Below are positions 29,950 to 36,036 of a stretch of DNA of 43,433 bases, piece after piece. Position numbers and translations under genes: made by a program. The stretch comes from a virus. How positions within the stretch are numbered: the first letter of the stretch is position 1; every line of letters starts with the position of its first letter. The DNA lies in the IMG/VR virus record IMGVR_UViG_3300009497_000010, positions 1 through 43,433 of that record; one strand, 5' to 3'. The notes beneath the pieces were generated by a model that was not told where the DNA came from, searched no databases, and saw only the letters and a program-made list of their open reading frames with translations.

Positions 29950-30138
29950 ATGACACGAGATGAAGCGCTGCGAGCGCGTCGATGGTTTCTCAACGCACCG
30001 ACCTACATCGACGGCGATGACCGGGCAACGCTGCTCATCGAGGACGACGACGAACGCCAGGATCAGATCCTGGCGGCTGCGATCGCATACAACAAGCGTG
30101 CGAAGGCGGAGCGGGCGAGAGTCGCCAAGTCTGGCTGA
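29950..30138 (+). CDS. Hypothetical protein (62 aa)
   Basis: A small charged helical protein (LRARRWFLNAPTYIDG, ERQDQILAAAIAYNKRAK). It follows the MuF gene and faces a convergent minus-strand block. The start is supported by the TACAAT box 6 nt upstream. No family is recognised. Confidence 0.65.
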   Translation: MTRDEALRARRWFLNAPTYIDGDDRATLLIEDDDERQDQILAAAIAYNKRAKAERARVAKSG

Positions 30139-30183
30139 TCGAGCTTAGAGCGGATGCTAGGGGCCTCTGCTGTAAAACGAGAT

Positions 30184-30213
30184 GAGACCCCCGACCCGAG
30201 GGCCGAGGGTCTC
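30184..30213. terminator. Bidirectional terminator between convergent genes
   Basis: GAGACCC (30184-30190) and GGGTCTC (30207-30213) form a GC-rich stem in the gap between the plus-strand gene ending at 30138 and the minus-strand gene ending at 30225. It can act for both directions. Confidence 0.7.
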
Positions 30214-30224
30214 GCTCCCTGCCG

Positions 30225-31040
30225 CTATATGTTGGCAGCGTGGTCGAGGTTGCTCTTGCCCGGAAGGTCTTCGACCTGCTCAGCGACCCAAGCCTTGACG
30301 TCGTTGGTCTTGCCGTGCTGTGACTGACCGCCACCGCCTGGATTGAACCGCATGCGACCGGCTGCGATGACCTTGCCGTCGGCCTTCTGAGTTACCGTGC
30401 AGACCAGCTTGCCCTGGAAGAAGACATCGACTATGAACTTGTCTTTGTCGTCTCGGTATGGCGAGGACTTGAAGTCGCCGACTTCGACGTCTTGGTGAGC
30501 TGCGACCAGCTTGGCGATCGTCGGGTTCAGCTTCACGGTCCCGGCAGCGAGTGCTGCCTGCGCTTCGGTCGCTGCCTCCGCTGCCTTCGCTTCGGCCTGT
30601 GCCTTGCGCTCGGCCTTGAGCTGCTGGGCGATCGCCCGTTCGGCTGCACGCTCCGCTGCGTCGGCCTTCGCTGCCTTCGCTTCGTTGCTGATCCCGTTGG
30701 TCCATTCGACCGGTGCGCTCGGGAAGCAGACCGAGCAGAGGATCTCGCCAAGCTCGGCGACCGCTTCGGCTTCGGTCTTGCCCGACAGCTCGGTGATCCA
30801 CGAGTACTGCGTGGTGATGAAGCAGGTCGAGCAGTTCAGGCTCCGGTGAATGTGGCCGTTGTTGTTGCGTACGAGGAAGAACCGGCTCCAGCCGTCGTAC
30901 TTCGCTGCCTGGCGGTCGGCGTGTTCCTGGGCGATGCGCAGGGCACGCTCGGCGGCGGCGACGACTGCTTGTGCTTCGAGGATCTGGCCGTCGATGTGGG
31001 CTGCGACTGCTGGGCGGGTGGTTGTTGTGTTGTTGTTCAT
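30225..31040 (-). CDS. Zinc-motif and coiled-coil protein, minus-strand island
   Basis: A 271-residue protein. The N-terminal helix is followed by LNCSTCFITTQYSW and ILCSVCFPS, a possible zinc site, then a long Ala/Glu/Lys helix (AKADAAERAAERAIAQQLKA) and a C-terminal beta-rich region with SSPYRDDKDKFIVDVFFQGK. The layout is like the plus-strand protein at 21435, and both use the same leaderless promoter type, so a duplicated gene family is possible. No function is recognised. Confidence 0.75.
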   Translation of the reverse strand: MNNNTTTTRPAVAAHIDGQILEAQAVVAAAERALRIAQEHADRQAAKYDGWSRFFLVRNNNGHIHRSLNCSTCFITTQYSWITELSGKTEAEAVAELGEILCSVCFPSAPVEWTNGISNEAKAAKADAAERAAERAIAQQLKAERKAQAEAKAAEAATEAQAALAAGTVKLNPTIAKLVAAHQDVEVGDFKSSPYRDDKDKFIVDVFFQGKLVCTVTQKADGKVIAAGRMRFNPGGGGQSQHGKTNDVKAWVAEQVEDLPGKSNLDHAANI

Positions 31041-31095
31041 GTAGACACCTTAGCGCGTTACCTCAGCCTTGACGCGTTACCGGGTGAAATATCTG
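31041..31095 (-). promoter_or_regulatory. Twin-GTAACGCG leaderless promoter, copy 6 (minus strand)
   Basis: Read on the minus strand: GTAACGCG at 31080-31073 and 31061-31054, TAAGGT at 31052-31047, gap gtctac, ATG at 31040. It is the same architecture as the plus-strand copies. Confidence 0.82.
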
Positions 31096-31098
31096 AAA

Positions 31099-31476
31099 TT
31101 ATTTGTGCGACATCGTGTCGACCCGCACCCAACCTCGACCGTCAGCCTCGCCGAGACCGGCGACGATCGAGAAGGTGTCGCCGTAGGGCACGACCTCGGT
31201 CGTCACCTCGGCATACTCGACCTGTGCGACGTGCGTGGCGTACGCTGCGAGCCACTTGGCCTTGCCGGTGAGCCGGACCCAGTAGCGGGTTCCGAGGCCA
31301 TGAGTCTCGCACATGCGCCATCCGGCGTCGGTGAGTGCGTTGCTCTCGTCGAGCATCGAGTCCCGAACGAACTCCGGGAGGATCGTCATCCCGAAGTCGT
31401 GAGCCTTGCGGAAGGTGATCTGGCCTTCGGCGAGTTCGGTCCTGCCGGTGATAGCTGCGAGTGGTTCTAGTTTCAT
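31099..31476 (-). CDS. Hypothetical protein (125 aa)
   Basis: The start at 31476 is chosen for its GGAGGAATC ribosome site and overlap with the previous gene's stop; upstream in-frame codons lie in that gene. The protein starts MKLEPLAAITGRTELAEGQI and has a beta-rich C-terminus (YAEVTTEVVPYGDTFSIVAG). No family is recognised. Confidence 0.7.
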   Translation of the reverse strand: MKLEPLAAITGRTELAEGQITFRKAHDFGMTILPEFVRDSMLDESNALTDAGWRMCETHGLGTRYWVRLTGKAKWLAAYATHVAQVEYAEVTTEVVPYGDTFSIVAGLGEADGRGWVRVDTMSHK

Positions 31477-31664
31477 GATTCCTCCATCATTGCTGCTTCG
31501 ACTGCCGCTTCGAATGCGGCGATCTCGGCGAGGCGTGCTTTGGTTGCGGTGATCTTCTTCGAGATGCCAGCGAGTCGACGACTCGCCCGAGGGTTGATGC
31601 AGGCCTGCTGGTATGAGCTGACGAGGTCTGCGAGCTGAGCGGTGAGTGTTGCTTTCTCGCTCAT
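31473..31664 (-). CDS. Small helical protein (63 aa)
   Basis: ATG at 31664 overlaps the preceding gene's stop. It is a helical protein (LTAQLADLVSSYQQACINPR, ISKKITATKARLAEIAAF) with an acidic end. No family is recognised. Its start (MSEKAT) resembles the other promoter-cassette genes. Confidence 0.68.
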   Translation of the reverse strand: MSEKATLTAQLADLVSSYQQACINPRASRRLAGISKKITATKARLAEIAAFEAAVEAAMMEES

Positions 31665-31939
31665 GCTGCGACCTCGACGTAGGCACGGATACATGCACCG
31701 GCGAGGGTGTCGTCGAACATGTCGTGAGCGTGATGATCTGAGATGTACTCGCCGCAGATCATCTTGAACGTGTTGATCTCGGCGTCGATGTCGACGGTGA
31801 GCGTCACGCTCGTTTCCCAGCGGGTGCCGGAGTCGAGAGCGTCGAAGGTGATTACCTTCGAGCCGTTAGCGAGCCGCATCGTGCACTTGTGGATTGCGGT
31901 CCAGCGGTAGGTGGTTTCGGTGGTTGCTTTTTCGTTCAT
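31661..31939 (-). CDS. Hypothetical protein, first gene of the minus-strand island (92 aa)
   Basis: A leaderless gene with TAAGGT 6 nt before ATG at 31939. The protein is beta-rich (YRWTAIHKCTMRLANGSKVI, WETSVTLTVDIDAEI) with two His (SDHHAHD) and two Cys. The first 18 bases are identical to those of the gene at 18054. It starts a three-gene overlap chain (31939 to 31099). No function is recognised. Confidence 0.75.
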   Translation of the reverse strand: MNEKATTETTYRWTAIHKCTMRLANGSKVITFDALDSGTRWETSVTLTVDIDAEINTFKMICGEYISDHHAHDMFDDTLAGACIRAYVEVAA

Positions 31940-31995
31940 GAGTACACCTTAGCGCGTTACCAACGACTTGACGCGTTACCGGGCGAACTTTCTCG
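31940..31995 (-). promoter_or_regulatory. Twin-GTAACGCG leaderless promoter, copy 7 (minus strand)
   Basis: Read on the minus strand: GTAACGCG at 31979-31972 and 31960-31953, TAAGGT at 31951-31946, gap gtactc, ATG at 31939. The AT-rich tract lies upstream, near 31989-32001. Confidence 0.82.
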
Positions 31996-32015
31996 AAATT
32001 ATCACGACGACCGGA

Positions 32016-32051
32016 TCGCGTCCCGACCCGGCGGGCATCACCTGGCAGGCT
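32016..32051 (+). promoter_or_regulatory. TCGCGTCCC-type promoter of the connector block
   Basis: TCGCGTCCC at 32016-32024, 21 nt, CAGGCT at 32046-32051, a 6-nt gap and GTG at 32058. It restarts virion transcription after the minus-strand island. Confidence 0.72.
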
Positions 32052-32057
32052 GAAGCG

Positions 32058-32471
32058 GTGAGTCTCACCACGCGCCTAGCTGCCGCAGCGAACCGGATCG
32101 AAGCCAACCTGCTCGCCGACACCTGCACGATCGAACGACTCACCGAGTCGGGCACCTTCGACCCGATCACCCTGGCAGAAGACCCGCCGACGACCTCGAC
32201 GATCTACTCCGGGCAGTGCCAGTTCAACTCGCCGTCGATGGCTCGCAGCGAGGAACTCGCACGGATCGGCATCCGGCTCGCCGTGTCGACTATGCGGATC
32301 ACCTTGCCGATCGGGGCGACCGGCATTCAAACCGGCGACCGTGTCACCGTCACCGGGGCATCGTTGTTCCCGGAACTCGTCGGCCTGGTCGGGCCGCTCG
32401 TGATCGGGAGTCGCACGTCGATGTCGACGGTGCGTGAAGTCTTCGCCGACCTCGAAGAACGGGAACCCTAA
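32058..32471 (+). CDS. Probable head-tail connector protein (137 aa)
   Basis: The GTG at 32058 is 6 nt after the CAGGCT box, so it is leaderless. N-terminal helix (LTTRLAAAANRIEANLLADT), then a beta-rich region typical of small connector proteins (CQFNSPSMA, AVSTMRITLPIGA, DRVTVTGASLFPELVG). It overlaps the next gene by 1 base. The family is called by pattern and position. Confidence 0.68.
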   Translation: MSLTTRLAAAANRIEANLLADTCTIERLTESGTFDPITLAEDPPTTSTIYSGQCQFNSPSMARSEELARIGIRLAVSTMRITLPIGATGIQTGDRVTVTGASLFPELVGLVGPLVIGSRTSMSTVREVFADLEEREP

Positions 32472-32893
32472 TGCCGATCAACCTCACCCCAGAGGAAGGC
32501 GCAGCGCTGCTACGCAGGGCAGCGAGCGAGGCAGAGGCGAAGGCCAGGCAGATCGTCTTCGAGGGTGCCTCAGAGCTGCAACGGCTGACGATGGCGAACT
32601 CGTCGGGGCGACCTGGTCCGATCGAAAGATCGGGTGACTTCCGCCGATCGTGGACTCTGTCGATGCTCCTTGGTGGGCAGGGAAAGGTCGGAGCGGTCGT
32701 CGGCAACAATTCACCGCAGGCGATGCGACTTGAGTTCGGCTTCGTCGGCACCGACCGCGCTGGCCGCGTGTATCGCACGGCATACCCGTACCCGTCGATC
32801 GGGCCTGCCGCTCAGGTCGTCGGGCCGAAGCTCCGAAAGATGCTCGTCGAAGGCATGGGCAAGCAAGCGCAATTTCTGAAGGGTGGCATCTGA
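32471..32893 (+). CDS. HK97-gp10-like tail-completion protein
   Basis: A 140-residue protein. A helical N-terminus (GAALLRRAASEAEAKARQIV), then GRPGPIERSGDFRRSW and a beta-rich middle with SPQAMRLEFGFVGTDRAGR and PYPSIGPAA match the gp10/gpG-type stopper or completion proteins, whose usual block is Y...E.G...F. It follows the connector and precedes tail genes, the normal place. Confidence 0.75.
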   Translation: MPINLTPEEGAALLRRAASEAEAKARQIVFEGASELQRLTMANSSGRPGPIERSGDFRRSWTLSMLLGGQGKVGAVVGNNSPQAMRLEFGFVGTDRAGRVYRTAYPYPSIGPAAQVVGPKLRKMLVEGMGKQAQFLKGGI

Positions 32894-33417
32894 TGCCGAT
32901 CACCGTCTCGACTCGAAGCCTCGACCTGTTCACTCGCCGCGGTAACACCCGCGTGCTCTGGCGGTCGACGGTACACACGACGCTCGACGTCGCCGACGTC
33001 TCGTGGGGATCGGTCGGAGTCATCGATCTCACGCCGAGACTCGTGGCGGTCGACACTTTCCGCCAGGGCGAGTCGTCTCTGGTGATCCCGAACACGGGGG
33101 CCGAATATCAGCATCAGGTTCTGGAGTCTCGGACCTCGGGACCGATGGACCTCCGGCTGTACGCGTCGAAGGATCTCACCGACGAAGTGCAACTCCTGTT
33201 CACCGAGACCGGGTCGACGATCTCCGGCTGGGTCTACTTCTTACAAGACGTCCCGTACGCCACGGCGACCGACTCCGAAGGTGCCCGGTGCGACTGGGCA
33301 CCCGTGTTCACTCGTGGGGCGATCAAGGACTGGTCGCCCTCGAACGCAGCGGCGACCTACACGGTCAGGCTCTCACCCTCGGCAGCGTTCGTCCGCGACG
33401 CGATTGTCGCGCCGTGA
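32893..33417 (+). CDS. Hypothetical virion protein (174 aa), head-tail region
   Basis: A beta-rich protein (STVHTTLDVADVSWGSVGVI, ESSLVIPNTGAEYQHQVLES) with no helical core. Position between the gp10-like protein and the tail terminator suggests a neck or tail-tip component. No family is recognised. It overlaps the upstream stop by one base and the downstream start by 4 bases. Confidence 0.62.
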   Translation: MPITVSTRSLDLFTRRGNTRVLWRSTVHTTLDVADVSWGSVGVIDLTPRLVAVDTFRQGESSLVIPNTGAEYQHQVLESRTSGPMDLRLYASKDLTDEVQLLFTETGSTISGWVYFLQDVPYATATDSEGARCDWAPVFTRGAIKDWSPSNAAATYTVRLSPSAAFVRDAIVAP

Positions 33418-33839
33418 GCTTCGCAACAGCGACCGCGCTGGCGGTCTCGCATCTCACCTCGGAACTCGCCGCTCACGCTGGCGGTGTCGGCGACGGCGAA
33501 GCACCGGCCGGGACTCCGGCCTACCCGTTTCATATCGTCTACAACATCTCTGAGATCCGAAACGATCCAGGGTTCATCGACGACGACGGCATGTTCGAGA
33601 CGGTCATCCAAGTCACGACGGGGGCGACGACTAGGCAGCTACGAGACCTGGCTGCTGACGCCGTGTCCGAGGCGATGCTCGTGTCGCCAGTGGCGTCTGC
33701 GCTGACCGCTTCGGGGGAAACGCTGACCGTCATCGGCAGAGTCTTCGATGTCAGAGCAAACGACGACATTCAAGAGGGCCGAGTGTTCTCGGTGGCGCAG
33801 CGGTTCCTCTGGCTCTGCGCGGTCGCTCCGACGCCGTGA
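33414..33839 (+). CDS. Probable tail terminator protein (141 aa)
   Basis: Starts at a GTG overlapping the previous stop. It is an alpha/beta protein (LAVSHLTSELAAHAGG, PFHIVYNISEIRNDP, VIQVTTGATTRQLRDLAA) resembling gpU-like proteins that cap the tail tube. It precedes the tail tube genes by one small gene, consistent with that role. Confidence 0.65.
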   Translation: MSFATATALAVSHLTSELAAHAGGVGDGEAPAGTPAYPFHIVYNISEIRNDPGFIDDDGMFETVIQVTTGATTRQLRDLAADAVSEAMLVSPVASALTASGETLTVIGRVFDVRANDDIQEGRVFSVAQRFLWLCAVAPTP

Positions 33840-33844
33840 TCCGA

Positions 33845-33880
33845 TCGCGTCCCAGGGTCGGCCCGCTTCGGTGGCAAGCT
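33845..33880 (+). promoter_or_regulatory. TCGCGTCCC-type promoter before the tail genes
   Basis: TCGCGTCCC at 33845-33853, 21 nt, CAAGCT at 33875-33880, a 6-nt gap and ATG at 33887. The spacing is identical to the 32016 site. Confidence 0.72.
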
Positions 33881-33886
33881 CTGAAG

Positions 33887-34054
33887 ATGCCGCAGAAGAC
33901 GATCACGCTCTATCACCCCGACGGACGCACGAAACAGGCGTTCCCGTTTGCAGAGGTTCTCGAACGCCAGGCGGCGCTCGGGTTCACGGTCGCCGCGGCG
34001 AAGTCGAAACGTAAGAAGGCCGACCCGGCCGAAGACACAACCTCGAAGGATTAG
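33887..34054 (+). CDS. Small basic tail-region protein (55 aa)
   Basis: A leaderless start 6 nt after CAAGCT. It has a short strand region (KTITLYHPDGRTKQAFPFAE), a helix and a basic acid-tipped tail (KSKRKKADPAEDTTSK). Short proteins of this kind often precede tail tube genes. No function is recognised. Confidence 0.65.
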   Translation: MPQKTITLYHPDGRTKQAFPFAEVLERQAALGFTVAAAKSKRKKADPAEDTTSKD

Positions 34055-34057
34055 GTC

Positions 34058-34537
34058 ATGGCAAGAGAGACACTCAAGGGGAACGTCGCCGTTACGTTCC
34101 TGACCACTGCGCAGGAACCAGCGTCGATGACTGCGATCACTGCCGCCGAGATCGGGGTAGGCGCTTCGCTGCTCGGCATCAAGGGCGGCGAAGCGATGTT
34201 CGAGCACTCAGGCTTCGAGCCTTCCGTGTCGACGATCAACGTGCCCGACTACATTTCGACCGAGACCGGCAACATCGTCGGTGAGATCACGTACGGCACC
34301 GGCATGATGCGGTTCTATTGGGATGACGTGACCCGGCCGATCTGGGATCTTCTGCCATCAGGGACCGAGGGCTTCGTCGTCTTCGGGCAGTCCGGCGAGG
34401 CGGTCGGGAACGAGTACATCGTGCACCCGATCTCGGTGGCGCTGCGAGATCACGACATGGACGGCAGCAACGTCGCATCGTCTTACACCGTGACCGTGTC
34501 TAGGGCCGCTCCGACCCGTGGCACGTTCGCCGCTTAA
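34058..34537 (+). CDS. Major tail protein, copy 1
   Basis: A 159-residue tail tube protein. It is nearly colinear with the next gene: both start MARETLKGNVAVTFL, share PSVSTINVPDYISTETGNIV and end in YTVTVSRAAPTRG. Most of the body is the same, with changes concentrated near residues 15-35 and in a loop near 113. Tail tube subunits stack as hexamers around the tape measure. Two paralogues may form mixed rings or serve different parts of the tube. Confidence 0.85.
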   Translation: MARETLKGNVAVTFLTTAQEPASMTAITAAEIGVGASLLGIKGGEAMFEHSGFEPSVSTINVPDYISTETGNIVGEITYGTGMMRFYWDDVTRPIWDLLPSGTEGFVVFGQSGEAVGNEYIVHPISVALRDHDMDGSNVASSYTVTVSRAAPTRGTFAA

Positions 34538-34551
34538 AGAAGGATCAGATC

Positions 34552-35025
34552 ATGGCAAGAGAAACACTCAAGGGGAACGTTGCCGTCACGTTCCTATCTT
34601 CGGCACCCGCTGCACCTGCGGCGATCACTCAGAGCGAGATCACGGCGGGAACCTCGCTGCTCGGCATCAAGGGCGGCGAGGCACTGTTCGAGCACGCTGG
34701 CTTCGAGCCTTCGGTCTCGACGATCAACGTGCCCGATTACATCAGCACCGAGACCGGCAACATCGTCGGCGAAATAACCTACGGCACCGGAACGCTCCGG
34801 TTCTATTGGGACGACGTGACCCGCCCGATCTGGACCGCGTTGCCTGCCGGGACCGAGGGCTATCTGGTCTTCGGGCAGTCGGGCACCGCTGCGACGAACG
34901 AGTACATCATGCACCCGATCACCGTCGCACTCCGAGACCACGACATGGACGGCTCGAACGTCGCCTCGTCGTACACGGTGACCGTGTCCAGGGCGGCACC
35001 GACTCGCGGCATATTCGGCGCATAG
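34552..35025 (+). CDS. Major tail protein, copy 2
   Basis: A 157-residue paralogue of the gene 14 bases upstream, with the same blocks and only scattered substitutions. The N-terminal segment after VTFL differs most (SSAPAAPAAITQSEITAG). Each copy has its own start after GGATCAGATC or GGATTAGGTC. Close similarity indicates a fairly recent tandem duplication. One copy may be the main tube subunit, the other a variant. Confidence 0.85.
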   Translation: MARETLKGNVAVTFLSSAPAAPAAITQSEITAGTSLLGIKGGEALFEHAGFEPSVSTINVPDYISTETGNIVGEITYGTGTLRFYWDDVTRPIWTALPAGTEGYLVFGQSGTAATNEYIMHPITVALRDHDMDGSNVASSYTVTVSRAAPTRGIFGA

Positions 35026-35119
35026 TTCGTTGGTCGTGCCATCATGATGCGATGAAGGCACACTGCCTTCGCACCACCTGTCGGGTTGCATGCTGACCGG
35101 TGGCACGACTGACAACGAA
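35026..35119. other. Large nested hairpin between tail tube and chaperone genes
   Basis: TTCGTTG (35026-35032) pairs with CAACGAA (35113-35119) and TCGTGCCA (35034-35041) with TGGCACGA (35101-35108), enclosing a second hairpin GAAGGCA (35054-35060)/TGCCTTC (35064-35070). It fills most of the 106-bp gap. It could be a terminator or attenuator lowering chaperone expression relative to tube protein. Confidence 0.55.
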
Positions 35120-35131
35120 AGACGACCCGAC

Positions 35132-35698
35132 ATGGCCGATCAAGAATCTGTTCTCTCCGAGCTGCTGAAGCGACCTCGACGCCGCACCTCGATCAAGATG
35201 GCAGCAGACCCGAACCAGGCGGCTCGCCTGGCGGAGCTGCGCGATGAACTCGGCGAGCTGAAGCAGACGATCAGACGCGACGCAGGGTGGACCGACAAGA
35301 TCGCCGAGAAGACCGCCGAGGTGGACGAGTTCGTCGACACGATCGAGGTCTGGGAGTTCATCTTCGAGTCGGTCGGATCTCAGGCGATCGAGCAGCTCGA
35401 AGCGAAGCATCCGCCGACGGCGAAGCAGCAGGCCGAGCACCGGGCCGAGAACGGAAACGACACGCGGCTGACGACGAACCCGGAGACGTTCCCGCAGGTG
35501 CTACTCGCTGCGACGATGACGGGCATCGTGAAGCCTGGCGAGACCGAGATCTCGCCACCGTTGACGTTCGACGAGATCAAGGTTCTGTTCGCCTCTGAAG
35601 CCTGGACGCAGAACGACAAGGTGCGAATGTTCTGGCGTGCACGCGAGGCTGACGCGACTACGACCCAGATGTTGATCGGTGATCTGGGAAACGGTTAA
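35132..35698 (+). CDS. Tail assembly chaperone (gpG-like)
   Basis: A 188-residue protein with a helical, charged N-terminus (LSELLKRPRRRTSIKM), a middle acidic helix and a C-terminal DEIKVLFASEAWTQNDKVRM block, in the chaperone position between tube and tape measure. Its 3' end carries GGGAAAC at 35686-35692 in the right phase for a -1 slip, just before the TAA. So it likely makes both a short form and an extended form. Confidence 0.82.
   Translation: MADQESVLSELLKRPRRRTSIKMAADPNQAARLAELRDELGELKQTIRRDAGWTDKIAEKTAEVDEFVDTIEVWEFIFESVGSQAIEQLEAKHPPTAKQQAEHRAENGNDTRLTTNPETFPQVLLAATMTGIVKPGETEISPPLTFDEIKVLFASEAWTQNDKVRMFWRAREADATTTQMLIGDLGNG
35686..35692 (+). other. Programmed -1 frameshift site GGGAAAC
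   Basis: In the zero frame the codons are CTG GGA AAC GGT TAA. GGGAAAC fits the X XXY YYZ slippery rule, like the GGGAAAG of lambda gpG-T. The -1 frame is open from 35683 to 36024 without a stop, so a slip joins the upstream protein to the downstream frame. Confidence 0.8.
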
Positions 35699-35724
35699 GG
35701 GCCGATCTAGGGTTCAATCTTGAG

Positions 35725-36024
35725 ATGGACTTCTGCCTTCGGGTAGGGCTTCGCCATGATGAATTCCTGGGCTGGCCCGACATCGAGCGGGCGAAGATCC
35801 TGGCGAAGATGGTGCATGACGCAGCGGTGCACGTCTGCGGTACGCGCACGGCCGACTGGTACGACGACGACGGTCGGCTCGTGATCCCTGCGCCGATGGA
35901 GCTGGACCTTCGCGAGTGTGAGGGGTGTCTGATCCTGGCTGAGGCACGCGAGAACATGACGGAGTCGGATCGCAAGCGGTTTCATTTCGGCTGGTCGCGT
36001 CCCGACCCCAACGGCGAGGGCTGA
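35725..36024 (+). CDS. Tail assembly chaperone extension (gpT-like), read by -1 frameshift
   Basis: The frame encodes a 99-residue region from an ATG at 35725, but it is also open back to the GGGAAAC slip site at 35686, giving about 110 residues after the slip. FCLRVGLRHDEFLGWPDIERAKILA and a C...CGT pattern match the second part of siphophage chaperones. The frameshift form of about 297 residues is more likely than a separate start at 35725, for which no clear ribosome site is seen. Confidence 0.78.
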   Translation: MDFCLRVGLRHDEFLGWPDIERAKILAKMVHDAAVHVCGTRTADWYDDDGRLVIPAPMELDLRECEGCLILAEARENMTESDRKRFHFGWSRPDPNGEG

Positions 36025-36030
36025 CACCCT
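35995..36030 (+). promoter_or_regulatory. TCGCGTCCC-type promoter of the tape measure gene
   Basis: TCGCGTCCC at 35995-36003, 21 nt, CACCCT at 36025-36030, a 6-nt gap and GTG at 36037. It overlaps the end of the chaperone gene, so selection on both is likely. Confidence 0.7.
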
Positions 36031-36036
36031 TAGGGC

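Noticed and set aside
28652-29956. A 434-codon open frame on the minus strand
   Set aside because: It is antisense to the MuF-like gene, has biased composition and no motif or start signal.
35725-35727. Independent ATG start for the gpT-like protein
   Set aside because: The frame is open back to an in-phase GGGAAAC slip site and no good ribosome site is seen, so frameshifting is preferred. It is kept as a possible internal start.
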